Below, piece after piece: positions 1-8,278 of a stretch of 42,297 nucleotides of DNA. Each line of letters starts with the position of its first letter. Position 1 is the first letter of the stretch. A program made the position numbers and the translations under genes. Origin of the DNA: Puniceicoccaceae bacterium 5H (GTDB lineage Bacteria > Verrucomicrobiota > Verrucomicrobiia > Opitutales > Oceanipulchritudinaceae); NCBI GenBank assembly GCA_009772895.1, contig WOUP01000026.1, positions 1 to 42,297 on the forward strand. Reading direction: 5' to 3'. The notes under the pieces were generated by a model. The model saw only the letters and a program-made list of their open reading frames with translations. It made no database searches and was not told the origin of the DNA.

Positions 1-327
1 CCCACTACGGCCCCCGTTACCACCCCCGCTCCGGAACCGAATCCACCGCAGGTGGTGGTGGCCCCCTCGACGGCCCATCCTACCCCGGCGCCGACACCCG
101 CCACCCCGCGCAAGGTCATCCAGGCTTATCTGGACGAAGTGCAGGTGCGCGGAGTGATGAGCGGTGGCAGCAAGATCCTGTTGTTCGATCCGACTGCCGG
201 TCGGAGTCGCGCCTTTGCCCAAGGCGATTTGTTGAGTGCGGACCCGCAAATCGAAATTGCGGAAATCAAGCTAAACCAGATAATCTTCACCGACGATGCC
301 GGAGTCACCTACGTCAAACGATTCTAA
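1..327 (+). CDS. Hypothetical protein, 3' end only
   Basis: The reading frame is open from the first base, so the gene begins outside the window; an in-frame GTG at 52 is probably internal. The visible part has a Pro/Thr/Ala-rich linker (about the first 35 residues), then a compact C-terminal domain of about 70 residues with alternating beta-like hydrophobic stretches (VQVRGVMSGGSKILLF, then IAEIKLNQIIFTDDAGVTYV). A disordered linker followed by a small beta domain recalls periplasmic clamp domains of the GspC/PilP type, but I cannot assign it. The protein two genes downstream has the same plan (linker plus small beta domain), which suggests related roles. It overlaps the next gene by 32 bases, so the two are probably co-transcribed. 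Confidence 0.7.
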   Translation, partial: PTTAPVTTPAPEPNPPQVVVAPSTAHPTPAPTPATPRKVIQAYLDEVQVRGVMSGGSKILLFDPTAGRSRAFAQGDLLSADPQIEIAEIKLNQIIFTDDAGVTYVKRF

Positions 328-1111
328 TGCGTCCAACGACGAAAAGCGTTGGATTCCGAAACTGGTGTTCCGCGACCAGAATCTGAAATCTGCGGCTACT
401 TCCGATCCGATCGCGAACTTCGACGAGAAGCCGACGGAGCCGGGCGAGATCGACTTGACCACGCCGCCCCCGGCCAAGCGCATCGAACGCGCCTTGCGCG
501 ATCAAAAACCCATCGAGCCCACCACCACCGATACGGACAAGTTCCTCGACGAAGTGTTTGGCACCGCCGATGCCCCCAAGGGCGACTTGATGGCAGATGG
601 CCCGGAGTTCCCGTCCCTCAAGCAGATGTCGAAGCAGGTCGAGCCGAACGAACCGGAAACGGAGGCGCCCGAACCTTCCTCGGAGCTGACGATGGACGAG
701 CTCTTTGGCAGCGCGACCGCGTCTGAGGATCTGGACGAAGACGAAGCGCCGATCGAAGAGGAACCGGAGGAAGCAGACACCGAACCGGAACCCGCCTACC
801 AGGCACGCCGCTACACGTCTCCGCCGATGGAAGAGCCCGATTTTCCGCAGAGCCACCCGCCGTTTGCCCCTGAGGATTCCGACGAACCCGCCGATAAGAC
901 GGAGGAGGAACCGGAAGCGCCCCGGGTCACGCGTTCTCCCCTGCGCCTGCGGCTGCGCAACCAGCCATTGGAGACCGAGCCGCCCGACGAAGAGGAAGAA
1001 GCAGCCGACCTGGACGCACTCGACGCCCTCGATGAGGCCCCGGCCGAACCGCAAGAAGATCCACTCGGAGAGCTGGATGACGAGCCCAGGCGGCCACAGG
1101 ATAAAGACTGA
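296..1111 (+). CDS. Acidic, Pro/Glu-rich hypothetical protein
   Basis: A 271-residue protein dominated by Glu, Asp, Pro and Ala, with no membrane segment, signal peptide or recognisable fold; it is probably largely disordered. Short basic and hydrophobic islands occur near the N-terminus (RWIPKLVF) and near residue 210 (SPLRLRLRN). The ATG at 296 lies inside the end of the preceding gene, and no good later start is available before the acidic region. The following gene starts 13 bases after the stop and has the same biased composition, including a similar short RLRLRN / RLVLRR-type element. This indicates a functional set of three genes. Function unknown. The coding frame is supported by the uninterrupted ORF and the operon-like packing, not by homology. 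Confidence 0.65.
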   Translation: MPESPTSNDSNASNDEKRWIPKLVFRDQNLKSAATSDPIANFDEKPTEPGEIDLTTPPPAKRIERALRDQKPIEPTTTDTDKFLDEVFGTADAPKGDLMADGPEFPSLKQMSKQVEPNEPETEAPEPSSELTMDELFGSATASEDLDEDEAPIEEEPEEADTEPEPAYQARRYTSPPMEEPDFPQSHPPFAPEDSDEPADKTEEEPEAPRVTRSPLRLRLRNQPLETEPPDEEEEAADLDALDALDEAPAEPQEDPLGELDDEPRRPQDKD

Positions 1112-1124
1112 TTCCTAACTTTCC

Positions 1125-2255
1125 ATGCCCGACCCATCGCAACCTTCGGACGAACAGCCGAAGCGCCGCCTTGTCTTGCGGCGCCCGCCGGAAGCCTCCG
1201 GGGACACGCCACCGCCGAAGCAACCCGAGCCGCAGGCTGAGCCGCCACTCTTTCGCGAAGAAGAGCCGCCCAGCACCCGTCGCTCGCTGAAGCTGAAGCG
1301 CGACCTGCCAGAGGCCGCCCCACCGGCCCCCGCGCAAATGCCCGACCTCACACCCGAAGAGGAGGCGCTGCTGAGCGGCGACACGCACACGACGGCCAAG
1401 CCCACCGCCGAGCCGCCCCCTGAAGTCGACCTGTTTCGCATGCAGGCCGAGGCCTCCGCCAGTTCATCCGAAGAGCTCGAACAGCAGCTGCAGGACAACC
1501 CGTTGCGCGCGGAAGCAGGCGATTTGCCCCCCTTGCCCACCGCGGACGCTCCCGTCGAACTCGGACAGAAGCCGCAGGGCGGCAAGCAAGCCGCCCCGGG
1601 CACGCCGCCCCAGAAGGTACAGCTCAAGAAGGCCGTTTTTGACACCCGTGACGCCGAGATGGGCGCCGAAGATGAGCTCTCGACCGACGCGGCAGACATC
1701 TTCGGCGGCGACGCTTCGCCCAAAAAGAAGGGCAAGACGAAGAAGGCCAAGGCAAAGCCGGAAAAGCAGCCCGCGGACGCCAAGCAAAAGAAGGCTGCGC
1801 CCAGCCCGCTGTTGCTCGTGCTGTTACTGGTCGTCATCGGGGGTGGTGCCTACTGGTGGTTTTTCATGCGTTCCGGGCCCGAGCTGGCCAGCGTTTCCGC
1901 CCCGGCGACTCCATCACGCACGCCAGCCCCCCGGCCCAGTCCGGCCCCGAGCCCCGAAGCCGAAGCACCGGAAACCGCGCCCGATGTTGCGGCCAAGCCT
2001 GTGCAGGCAGCGACTCAGCCCTCCGTCGAGGGCGTAGCCTATCCCGAAACGCTTGAAAGCCTGCAGGCATTGCTGCTCGACTGCCAGTGGTTGGCCGCCG
2101 ACCCCGCCCGCGTCTCCTTGCAAGGCGTCGTCTACGGTGAAGGCAGCTACCTGACATCCGACCGCCGATGGAGAATCACGACCCTCGACGCCGCCACCCA
2201 CAGCATCACGCTCGAAGGCGCCGACGGAACTCCGCTGACCCTTCAGACGCCGTAA
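1125..2255 (+). CDS. Single-pass membrane protein with long disordered cytoplasmic region
   Basis: A 376-residue protein. Residues 1 to about 215 are Pro/Glu/Lys-rich and disordered, ending in a Lys-rich stretch (KKKGKTKKAKAKPEK) just before one strong membrane segment at about residues 226-246 (LLLVLLLVVIGGGAYWWFF). A Pro/Ala-rich periplasmic linker follows, then a small C-terminal domain of about 60 residues (from about 315) with beta character. The positive-inside pattern places the N-terminus in the cytoplasm. The topology, with a short periplasmic domain after a linker, resembles bitopic envelope-assembly proteins such as GspB/GspC, but no motif proves it. It is the last gene of the rightward group and faces the polysaccharide operon tail to tail. 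Confidence 0.65.
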   Translation: MPDPSQPSDEQPKRRLVLRRPPEASGDTPPPKQPEPQAEPPLFREEEPPSTRRSLKLKRDLPEAAPPAPAQMPDLTPEEEALLSGDTHTTAKPTAEPPPEVDLFRMQAEASASSSEELEQQLQDNPLRAEAGDLPPLPTADAPVELGQKPQGGKQAAPGTPPQKVQLKKAVFDTRDAEMGAEDELSTDAADIFGGDASPKKKGKTKKAKAKPEKQPADAKQKKAAPSPLLLVLLLVVIGGGAYWWFFMRSGPELASVSAPATPSRTPAPRPSPAPSPEAEAPETAPDVAAKPVQAATQPSVEGVAYPETLESLQALLLDCQWLAADPARVSLQGVVYGEGSYLTSDRRWRITTLDAATHSITLEGADGTPLTLQTP

Positions 2256-2263
2256 CCGGACAC

Positions 2264-2291
2264 AAAAAGGCCGAGCCTCACCGCCCGGCCT
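2264..2291 (-). terminator. Intrinsic terminator of the polysaccharide operon
   Basis: Read on the minus strand, a 9-bp stem with one G.U pair (AGGCCGGGC / GCTCGGCCT) encloses a 6-base loop and is followed at once by five T (plus-strand AAAAA at 2264-2268). It lies 25 bases past the stop of the glycosidase gene, so it is well placed to end the leftward locus. The plus-strand gene at 1125-2255 ends just on the other side, but the T-run is only on the minus-strand side. Confidence 0.75.
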
Positions 2292-2315
2292 GAACCTCAG
2301 GAGCCATCATTCGGC

Positions 2316-4691
2316 TTAGGGCAGGTTCGGATCCTGAAAGAAGGTGATCCCGACCTTGACCGGGACCTCCGTTCGCATGGTGCGCAGCGAGATATGCAAC
2401 GACACGACATCCTCGGGCTGCAGCTGTGCGCCGGGGCGCATGTTGCCAAAGAAGAGCTGTCGAAAATCCTCCCAGCGGAACCAGCGTTCGTGCGGATCCG
2501 TCGGGAGCGGCTCGGCATCCAGCGACGTCCAGACCGTGCCGTAGCGGTCGATCAGCATCAACCGCAAGTCGATGCGCTCCTGGGTCAGGTCCAGATCGCT
2601 GCGCAGGCAGAAGACGCCTTTGCCCGGCATCCCTTCGACCATCGTCGCTGCCACGCGTGAACGGGTCAGATAGACCGGGGCGCGCAACAGCTCCAGCTGG
2701 AGGGCCAGATCGCCCAGCTCCGGGGCCTCGATCTGTTGCACGGAGACCCCGTTCATCCCGTGCCATGCCCCCTCACGCGACGTCACCTCATAGCCGAAGG
2801 GAAAGGCGGTGTTGAAAATGTCCACCCGGCCCTCCGGCCCTTCCAGGTGCGGTGCAAAGGTCAAGGCATCAAGGGTGGGCCGCGCCGGGAGCGGATCTTC
2901 GTCCAGGCTGCGCAGGTCGCGGGCACCTTCCATCTCATCCCTGGTAAAGCCGCGGGGCGTGGGCCAGCTTTGAGCGGAAGTATCTTGACTCCCCTCCGGT
3001 AGCGCCAACGCGATCGGCTTGCGATCCACGGCCATCGGGTAGCGCTCCATGCGGTCCGCATCCGGCAGCGTTTCCAGATCAAAGCTCAGGGTCGCCGGAG
3101 CCGGTGCGATGACGACGCGGCGCTGCTCGTCCATTTTCGCTTCCGGCCCGCCACTGAGCGTCACGAACTCCGCCGAGAAGCGGCCCTCGGCCAGCGGCCC
3201 TTCGTCAGGCCGGAAGGCGATGGGCAAGCGCACCACATCGAGCGGCCCTACCTCCACGACGGGCGATTCGCCCGACTCGGTAAACGCGAACGGCCGTTCC
3301 ACGACAGGAAACGCATCGCCTTCCACCGGAGATGCCAGCAGCGCCCGGTGGGCGCCCGTCTCGTGCCAACGCACAAAACCGGTGATCACGTGCTCGCTAA
3401 AGTTGTAGACGCGCAGCTCGCCATACATCAGCCCTTCGGCATCGGCGAATTCAGGCTGAAAATCGAGGCGGTCTGGAGACGTGGGAATCGTTTCTTCCTC
3501 CGTCTCCTGTTCGCGCTGCGCCTCCGGGCGGAAGCGATAGGCCAGAGCCGCCTTGCTCTGGAAGATGGAGTCCGGAGCCGGGAGCCACTGCAGCACCACT
3601 GGATTGATAGCCTCGGGCTCCTGCGCCGCAGAACGCTGCCCCGGCGCCAGCGCGAAGTCTCTGGTCACCTTCGAAAAGGCCTGCCACGCTGGATATGGCA
3701 CCGCGGCGGAACGGAACATGTCAAAATTACTGTCGCGGTGGTATTTCAGCGCGAAGGGGATGAACACATCCACGCCCTCCTCATGAGCGGTATTGGCCGT
3801 CAGCGCGAGGAAACGTGCTTGCTCACGGCGGAAGAGCGGATCAGAAGGCGTATCGGCTTGCAGTTGCAGGCTGTTGATCTCCGTCAGCCACAAAGAAGGG
3901 TCTGCCATCAACGTGGGATGATGCTGTTGATACGCGCTGTAGCGCTCACGCACACCCTGCAGGAAATTCGAAAATGCGCTTTCCCAACCGTAGTAGTGCA
4001 CGTTGAGCCCGTCCTGGTATTCCAACAAACCGTTGTCGATCGCCTCGTCGAACCATGGGCTTTCGCCCGTAGCCAGCGGGGGCATCAACACTGCAATAGA
4101 CGCTCCATCTTCCGGCCGAAAGCCCCGGTCCGCCGTCAAATAGGGGCCGTCCTCAGCCGCCCCCGCCTTCAGGCCGAGATAGAGCGCCTTCTGGAACGAG
4201 GTCACCCGGTCCGGCAGGTCGCGCATGGCCGAGAGGTCCGGCTCGTTGGGGCCCGCATACACGCTCACATACCCGTGCATGTCGTAGGCGAGGCGTTTGG
4301 CGACCTGGAAGGCACGCAGCAGGTCGTCCTGCAAAAACGACGCTTCACTGCCCAGCAACCGGTTGGGAGACGTCCCCGGGGGGTGCATCAGGGGCACAAT
4401 AGGCTTTAGCCCTGCCGCCTGCATGCGTTCCAGGACCGGGCGCGGTTCCGGACGATAGAAGCCAAGCGCGTCTTGCTGCGTCCAGAGCGGATAGAGCGCG
4501 TAGCCCAGGTCTCCTTCTTCCTGCAGGCGATCGAGATAGCGCTGCAGCGTAGACTCGCTCTGGTTGTGAAACCAGAGGAAGTTCGCCCCCCACCCCGGCT
4601 CGAGGTCGGAAACGTTGGCCGCCAGAGGCGACGATGCGGCAACGGCCCAGCCCAGGCAGGGCAGCAACCATTTTGCGATCTGGTGCAACAT
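2316..4691 (-). CDS. Secreted clan GH-A glycoside hydrolase-like protein
   Basis: A protein of 791 residues when started at the ATG at 4691, which gives a signal peptide (residues 1-25, hydrophobic core then SSPLAA). A longer frame to 4823 would bury the signal, so I reject it. Residues about 30-400 read as a TIM-barrel glycosidase: YAGPNEPDLS carries the Asn-Glu-Pro acid/base signature (E150), and SLWLTEINS holds the likely nucleophile (E271). Both are typical of clan GH-A (for example GH39/GH5-like). The C-terminal half looks beta-rich, probably accessory domains. It is the last gene of the polysaccharide locus, 20 bases after the Wzy-like gene. A periplasmic or outer-surface glycanase trimming the polymer, as PslG does in Pseudomonas Psl clusters, is the best guess; substrate unknown. 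Confidence 0.75.
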   Translation of the reverse strand: MLHQIAKWLLPCLGWAVAASSPLAANVSDLEPGWGANFLWFHNQSESTLQRYLDRLQEEGDLGYALYPLWTQQDALGFYRPEPRPVLERMQAAGLKPIVPLMHPPGTSPNRLLGSEASFLQDDLLRAFQVAKRLAYDMHGYVSVYAGPNEPDLSAMRDLPDRVTSFQKALYLGLKAGAAEDGPYLTADRGFRPEDGASIAVLMPPLATGESPWFDEAIDNGLLEYQDGLNVHYYGWESAFSNFLQGVRERYSAYQQHHPTLMADPSLWLTEINSLQLQADTPSDPLFRREQARFLALTANTAHEEGVDVFIPFALKYHRDSNFDMFRSAAVPYPAWQAFSKVTRDFALAPGQRSAAQEPEAINPVVLQWLPAPDSIFQSKAALAYRFRPEAQREQETEEETIPTSPDRLDFQPEFADAEGLMYGELRVYNFSEHVITGFVRWHETGAHRALLASPVEGDAFPVVERPFAFTESGESPVVEVGPLDVVRLPIAFRPDEGPLAEGRFSAEFVTLSGGPEAKMDEQRRVVIAPAPATLSFDLETLPDADRMERYPMAVDRKPIALALPEGSQDTSAQSWPTPRGFTRDEMEGARDLRSLDEDPLPARPTLDALTFAPHLEGPEGRVDIFNTAFPFGYEVTSREGAWHGMNGVSVQQIEAPELGDLALQLELLRAPVYLTRSRVAATMVEGMPGKGVFCLRSDLDLTQERIDLRLMLIDRYGTVWTSLDAEPLPTDPHERWFRWEDFRQLFFGNMRPGAQLQPEDVVSLHISLRTMRTEVPVKVGITFFQDPNLP

Positions 4692-4711
4692 AGGAAGCAG
4701 CTCCGAAAGCG

Positions 4712-6238
4712 TTAGCGAGGCAAAGGTGGACGCAGGCCTGGCGCCTGCGCCGGGCGTCGTCCGGGGGACTGGGAGGGAGGGCGTGGAGCGCCCCAGCTGT
4801 CTTCCGGCCCACCGGGGCCCCATCCTTGGGGCCGGGGCGGCGGCATTTGTGGAATCAAGCCCAGGATCATGGGCGCCAACCGCGGGTTTCGCCGCAATTG
4901 CTCCTGTAGCGCCAGGTTCATCCCCAGCGTAAAGAGCAGGGCGTAATTGGTAGGCAGCAACAGGGCCTCCCGGGGGAAGCTCTCCCCAAACTGGTAGGCC
5001 AGCAACACGATATAGGCGTAGTAAAAGGCCGGCACCTTGCGCCCTTCCGGCAGCTTCGGCAACCGCGGGATCGAGGAGATAAACAGAAGGTGAAAACTGA
5101 AGTAGACGGGGATGCCTCCGTAAAACAGCATCCAGAGCGCCTGGTTATCCCAGACGCGGATAAAGCTCACGTAATCCGTAAATACCTGGGTCCAGAGATA
5201 CCCGTTGACGAGGATGCTGGGGTGCCTCTGGAAGTCGTCGAAGAGCAGCCCCCACCAGTAAATGCGCTCGATCGTACTGTGAATTGAGGCGATCGGCAAA
5301 TCGCCGAACAGCAACATCGCGATAGTCCCGATCAGTGCCGGGAAATCCACGAACATGAGCAGGAACATCGCGACCCACAAAAACACCATATAGCCTCGCA
5401 TCAGCAGGCTGTTCCGGTGCCAACCAAACAAGGTCATCACCACCAGCGGGGCCAAGGTGCCGATCCCGACAAGACCTGAACGCCCGCCCGAAAGGATACA
5501 CATGTAGGCGAACCACAGGCCCAGAGCGCAGAACATCAGGCGCAGCAGGGTCGTCTTGAAGTTCGTGAACTTGATCTGCACCACCGCGACCCAGGACAGG
5601 GTCCACCCCAAAGCCATCGTACTGGCAAAGTCAAACGCGCCACGCTCCAGCCCGTTGAGGCGCAACCAGCTGGCCGTCAGCTGTCGGTTTCCCACCACCG
5701 AGCGCCCAAAAGCCGTGGATTCCTCCGACAAGATATAGCGGTTGTAGAGAAAGATACGTTTGGATTCGGCAAAACCCACGAGGCTGTCCACCGACAGGTA
5801 GACCATGATAATCCCGAAGAACAGCACCGTATGGCGCCGTGTCATGTTCATCAGAGTGTGGAAACCGAAGAGGATGCAAAAGCTCCAGATGGCGATCCAC
5901 TTGCCGATGAGCATAAAATTTCTTCGCTCCACGCCTTCAAACGCCCCAGGCAGGATCGCCACGACCAGCAACGCCAGCGGAATCACATAGCTGAGCGGGA
6001 CGTGCCGGTTTTGCCGGTAAAACAGGAACCAGATCAACAGGGCGTTGTTGACCATCACGAGCAGGTCGCGCGTGTAAACCAGATTGCCCAGATACACGTG
6101 CAGGATCCCGCTGGGGAGATAAAAGAGGACCTGAAATACCCCCAGGAAAAAGATCCAGTCGGCGATGCGAAAGCGAGTCACGTCCAGGAGTGCTAGCCAG
6201 GAAGCAAGCGGGTCGGCTTTTTGACGAGCGGGAATCAT
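4712..6238 (-). CDS. O-antigen polymerase/ligase-like membrane protein
   Basis: An integral membrane protein of 508 residues with about 10-12 hydrophobic segments. The segment with CILSGGRSGLVGIG after a tryptophan-rich helix resembles the SRg.. element of the O-antigen ligase/Wzy family (PF04932-like). A large loop with charged residues lies between later helices. The last about 60 residues form an unusual Pro/Gly/Arg-rich cytoplasmic or periplasmic tail (PQMPPPRPQGWGPGG). I chose the ATG at 6238; a GTG two codons upstream is possible. It would polymerise repeat units or ligate glycan to its acceptor in the inner membrane. A second ligase-like protein is encoded at 31808-33475, so the two may divide polymerase and ligase roles. 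Confidence 0.75.
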   Translation of the reverse strand: MIPARQKADPLASWLALLDVTRFRIADWIFFLGVFQVLFYLPSGILHVYLGNLVYTRDLLVMVNNALLIWFLFYRQNRHVPLSYVIPLALLVVAILPGAFEGVERRNFMLIGKWIAIWSFCILFGFHTLMNMTRRHTVLFFGIIMVYLSVDSLVGFAESKRIFLYNRYILSEESTAFGRSVVGNRQLTASWLRLNGLERGAFDFASTMALGWTLSWVAVVQIKFTNFKTTLLRLMFCALGLWFAYMCILSGGRSGLVGIGTLAPLVVMTLFGWHRNSLLMRGYMVFLWVAMFLLMFVDFPALIGTIAMLLFGDLPIASIHSTIERIYWWGLLFDDFQRHPSILVNGYLWTQVFTDYVSFIRVWDNQALWMLFYGGIPVYFSFHLLFISSIPRLPKLPEGRKVPAFYYAYIVLLAYQFGESFPREALLLPTNYALLFTLGMNLALQEQLRRNPRLAPMILGLIPQMPPPRPQGWGPGGPEDSWGAPRPPSQSPGRRPAQAPGLRPPLPR

Positions 6239-6308
6239 GGCCACAATGAAAAGTGAGGATGTAACAAAGGAAGACTACTGCAATGAATTAACCTGTAGGG
6301 GAAGGAGC

Positions 6309-7358
6309 CTAAACCAACGCCACCGATCGATAAACCTTACGGTGCTGATCGGCAATGACCGGCCACGAAAACGCGTCCAACATCCGCTGCCGGTTTGAGC
6401 ACCCCACGGCACTTAAACGCGCCCGCGCTACGGCCATCTCGCGGAGATAGGCCACCGCTTGCTCCGGCTCGCGCCGGGGAAACCAGCAGTTGCCATGGGC
6501 TCCCTCCAGATAGCCGCGCAAGGCGGGCAGATCGGTTGAAACGACCGCCAGGCCGCAGCTGGCAGCCTCCAGCAGCGCGTTATTGGCGGTAGCGCCGGAA
6601 AGGGGAAGAAAGAGCACATCGCTCGAACGGTAAAGATCCAGCAACTCATTATCGGAGATGCCCGAAATACCGCAAAACTGCTCGTGGTTGCCGGTTTCGT
6701 CGCGCAAGCGAGCCACGATTTCCGGGCGGCTCAACACCGTAAACCGGATATCCGGCAGCACGGCGGTCGCGGCGTGAAAGATCTCCAGCCAGCTCTCCCA
6801 GTCGCGCAACCACGCACCCACCGTCACCACCTCCAAAGGCGCATTGGACGGTCGGCGGTCTCCACCTTGAGTGGGCGCAAAACGCTCGGTATCAATGCCG
6901 TGCGCGATAGGAATGATGCGATCATGGCCGAAAAGGCGGGCATAGGCCTCCTGCTGGGCCGGATCGAGGATGATGATCGCCGGAGCCTTCCGGGCGGCGG
7001 CGAAAAAGGGCTGACGCCGCTCGCGCTCTTCTTCCAGGCGTTCCGGCGGCTGGTGCACGGTCAGCACATATTGGCCGCGTCTGGGCAGCCAGCCCTGCTG
7101 GACGGTAGCTTCAGCGTAAATATGGTGCAGCACGGCGCCCGGGTAACGCGCCAGCAAAGACCGCAAGCGCACCTCCTGCATCCAGAAGAAGCTGCGGACC
7201 TTCTTGAATCCCATGCGGTAGAGCGGCGCCGGCAGCCCTTGCTCGGCCCGCACGACCGTGCACTCCGGCAGGTAGTCGAGCAGGCGCGCGTAAGACGAAT
7301 ACCTCCCGTGATGCGGAAAGCAGAAGCCGTACAAAACCGTCTGGCTGTCTTCACTCAT
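6309..7358 (-). CDS. GT4-like glycosyltransferase
   Basis: A protein of 349 residues with the GT-B plan. The C-terminal half carries a family 4-type donor-binding segment: VLFLPLSGATANNALLEAASCGLAVVSTDLPALRGY, where the Glu before AASCG fits the E of the EX7E motif. The N-terminal half starts directly with YGFCFPHHGRYSSYARLL, a short Rossmann-like start. The ATG overlaps the stop of the GT2 gene by four bases (ATGA), so the genes are translationally coupled. Probably a cytoplasmic or membrane-associated enzyme adding one sugar to the lipid-linked repeat unit. Donor and acceptor cannot be read from the sequence. Confidence 0.8.
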   Translation of the reverse strand: MSEDSQTVLYGFCFPHHGRYSSYARLLDYLPECTVVRAEQGLPAPLYRMGFKKVRSFFWMQEVRLRSLLARYPGAVLHHIYAEATVQQGWLPRRGQYVLTVHQPPERLEEERERRQPFFAAARKAPAIIILDPAQQEAYARLFGHDRIIPIAHGIDTERFAPTQGGDRRPSNAPLEVVTVGAWLRDWESWLEIFHAATAVLPDIRFTVLSRPEIVARLRDETGNHEQFCGISGISDNELLDLYRSSDVLFLPLSGATANNALLEAASCGLAVVSTDLPALRGYLEGAHGNCWFPRREPEQAVAYLREMAVARARLSAVGCSNRQRMLDAFSWPVIADQHRKVYRSVALV

Positions 7359-8278
7359 GCTTTGACGGCCCTAGTCAGCTCACGAAAGCGGCACAGACCG
7401 CGGCGACGCCCCCGCGCGATCTTGCGCCGTGCCTGCGCGGTGAAGCCTTTCAACAAGATCCCGCTGGTCCATTCTTCCAGCAGGTACCGGAGTTCGCGTC
7501 CTTTGCTCGGCTGCGCGAGTCCACGTACCATCAAGAGCAATTCCTCCGTCTCGGAGCCCTTTTCCATCAGGCGCAGCATGTAATCCTTTTGCACCCGACC
7601 GGCAGGGATCAGGTGGGTCATGCGCAATTGCGGGAACCGGCCCATGCCATAACCGAGGTCGCAGGCACAAAAACCGAGATCGGTGTCTTCCGAACTGGCC
7701 AGGCTGGCCCCCTTGCGGCCCAATCCGCGACGCAACTCACTGGTCTCGAGTTGCTTCATGAATTCTTCGGCCACCTGACGCCGCACCATCATGCCGGCCC
7801 CACAAGGGCTCACCCACGGCTCATATACATTGCCCCAGCGCGGCTGCTCGAGCGAACACAGCGCGAGACGGCCCGTAAAAGGCAGCACATCCGGCTCAGG
7901 TTCGGACTCGAACTCGCCATCTATATGGCCGCCGATCGCCCCCATTTGCGGAAAGGTCTGAAACACCTGCAAGCCTTGCTCGAGGTAGTCCGGTGCCAGC
8001 ACGTTGTCATCGTCCACCATGCAGAATATCTCGCCCTTCGCCTCACGAAATCCGCGCAACCGGGCCGGCGTCAAACCCAACTGCTCCTCGAGCACGATGC
8101 GAGCATTGGGATGCCACGACAGATCGAAACGCCCTGCCAGAGGCTCCTTGGAAGCATTGTCGACGAGGATGAATTCCCATGTATCGAGGGGAAGCGTCTG
8201 GCGCTTCAGCCCCTCCAGCGTCCGGGTGAGAAATTCGGGCCGCGGATTATGGGCGCAGATGATGAGCGAGACTTTCAT
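7355..8278 (-). CDS. GT2 family glycosyltransferase
   Basis: A protein of 307 residues from the ATG at 8278, which overlaps the preceding stop in an ATGA; upstream in-frame starts are non-ATG and less likely. It begins MKVSLIICAHNPRPEFL, the classic family 2 opening. The nucleotide-binding region ends in EIFCMVDDDNVLAPDYL, a D-D-D version of the DXD metal site. SSEDTDLGF later fits the ED acid/base region. Single GT-A domain, no membrane segments. It sits between two other transferase genes with overlaps on both sides. An inverting transferase of the repeat-unit assembly; sugar unknown. Confidence 0.88.
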   Translation of the reverse strand: MKVSLIICAHNPRPEFLTRTLEGLKRQTLPLDTWEFILVDNASKEPLAGRFDLSWHPNARIVLEEQLGLTPARLRGFREAKGEIFCMVDDDNVLAPDYLEQGLQVFQTFPQMGAIGGHIDGEFESEPEPDVLPFTGRLALCSLEQPRWGNVYEPWVSPCGAGMMVRRQVAEEFMKQLETSELRRGLGRKGASLASSEDTDLGFCACDLGYGMGRFPQLRMTHLIPAGRVQKDYMLRLMEKGSETEELLLMVRGLAQPSKGRELRYLLEEWTSGILLKGFTAQARRKIARGRRRGLCRFRELTRAVKA

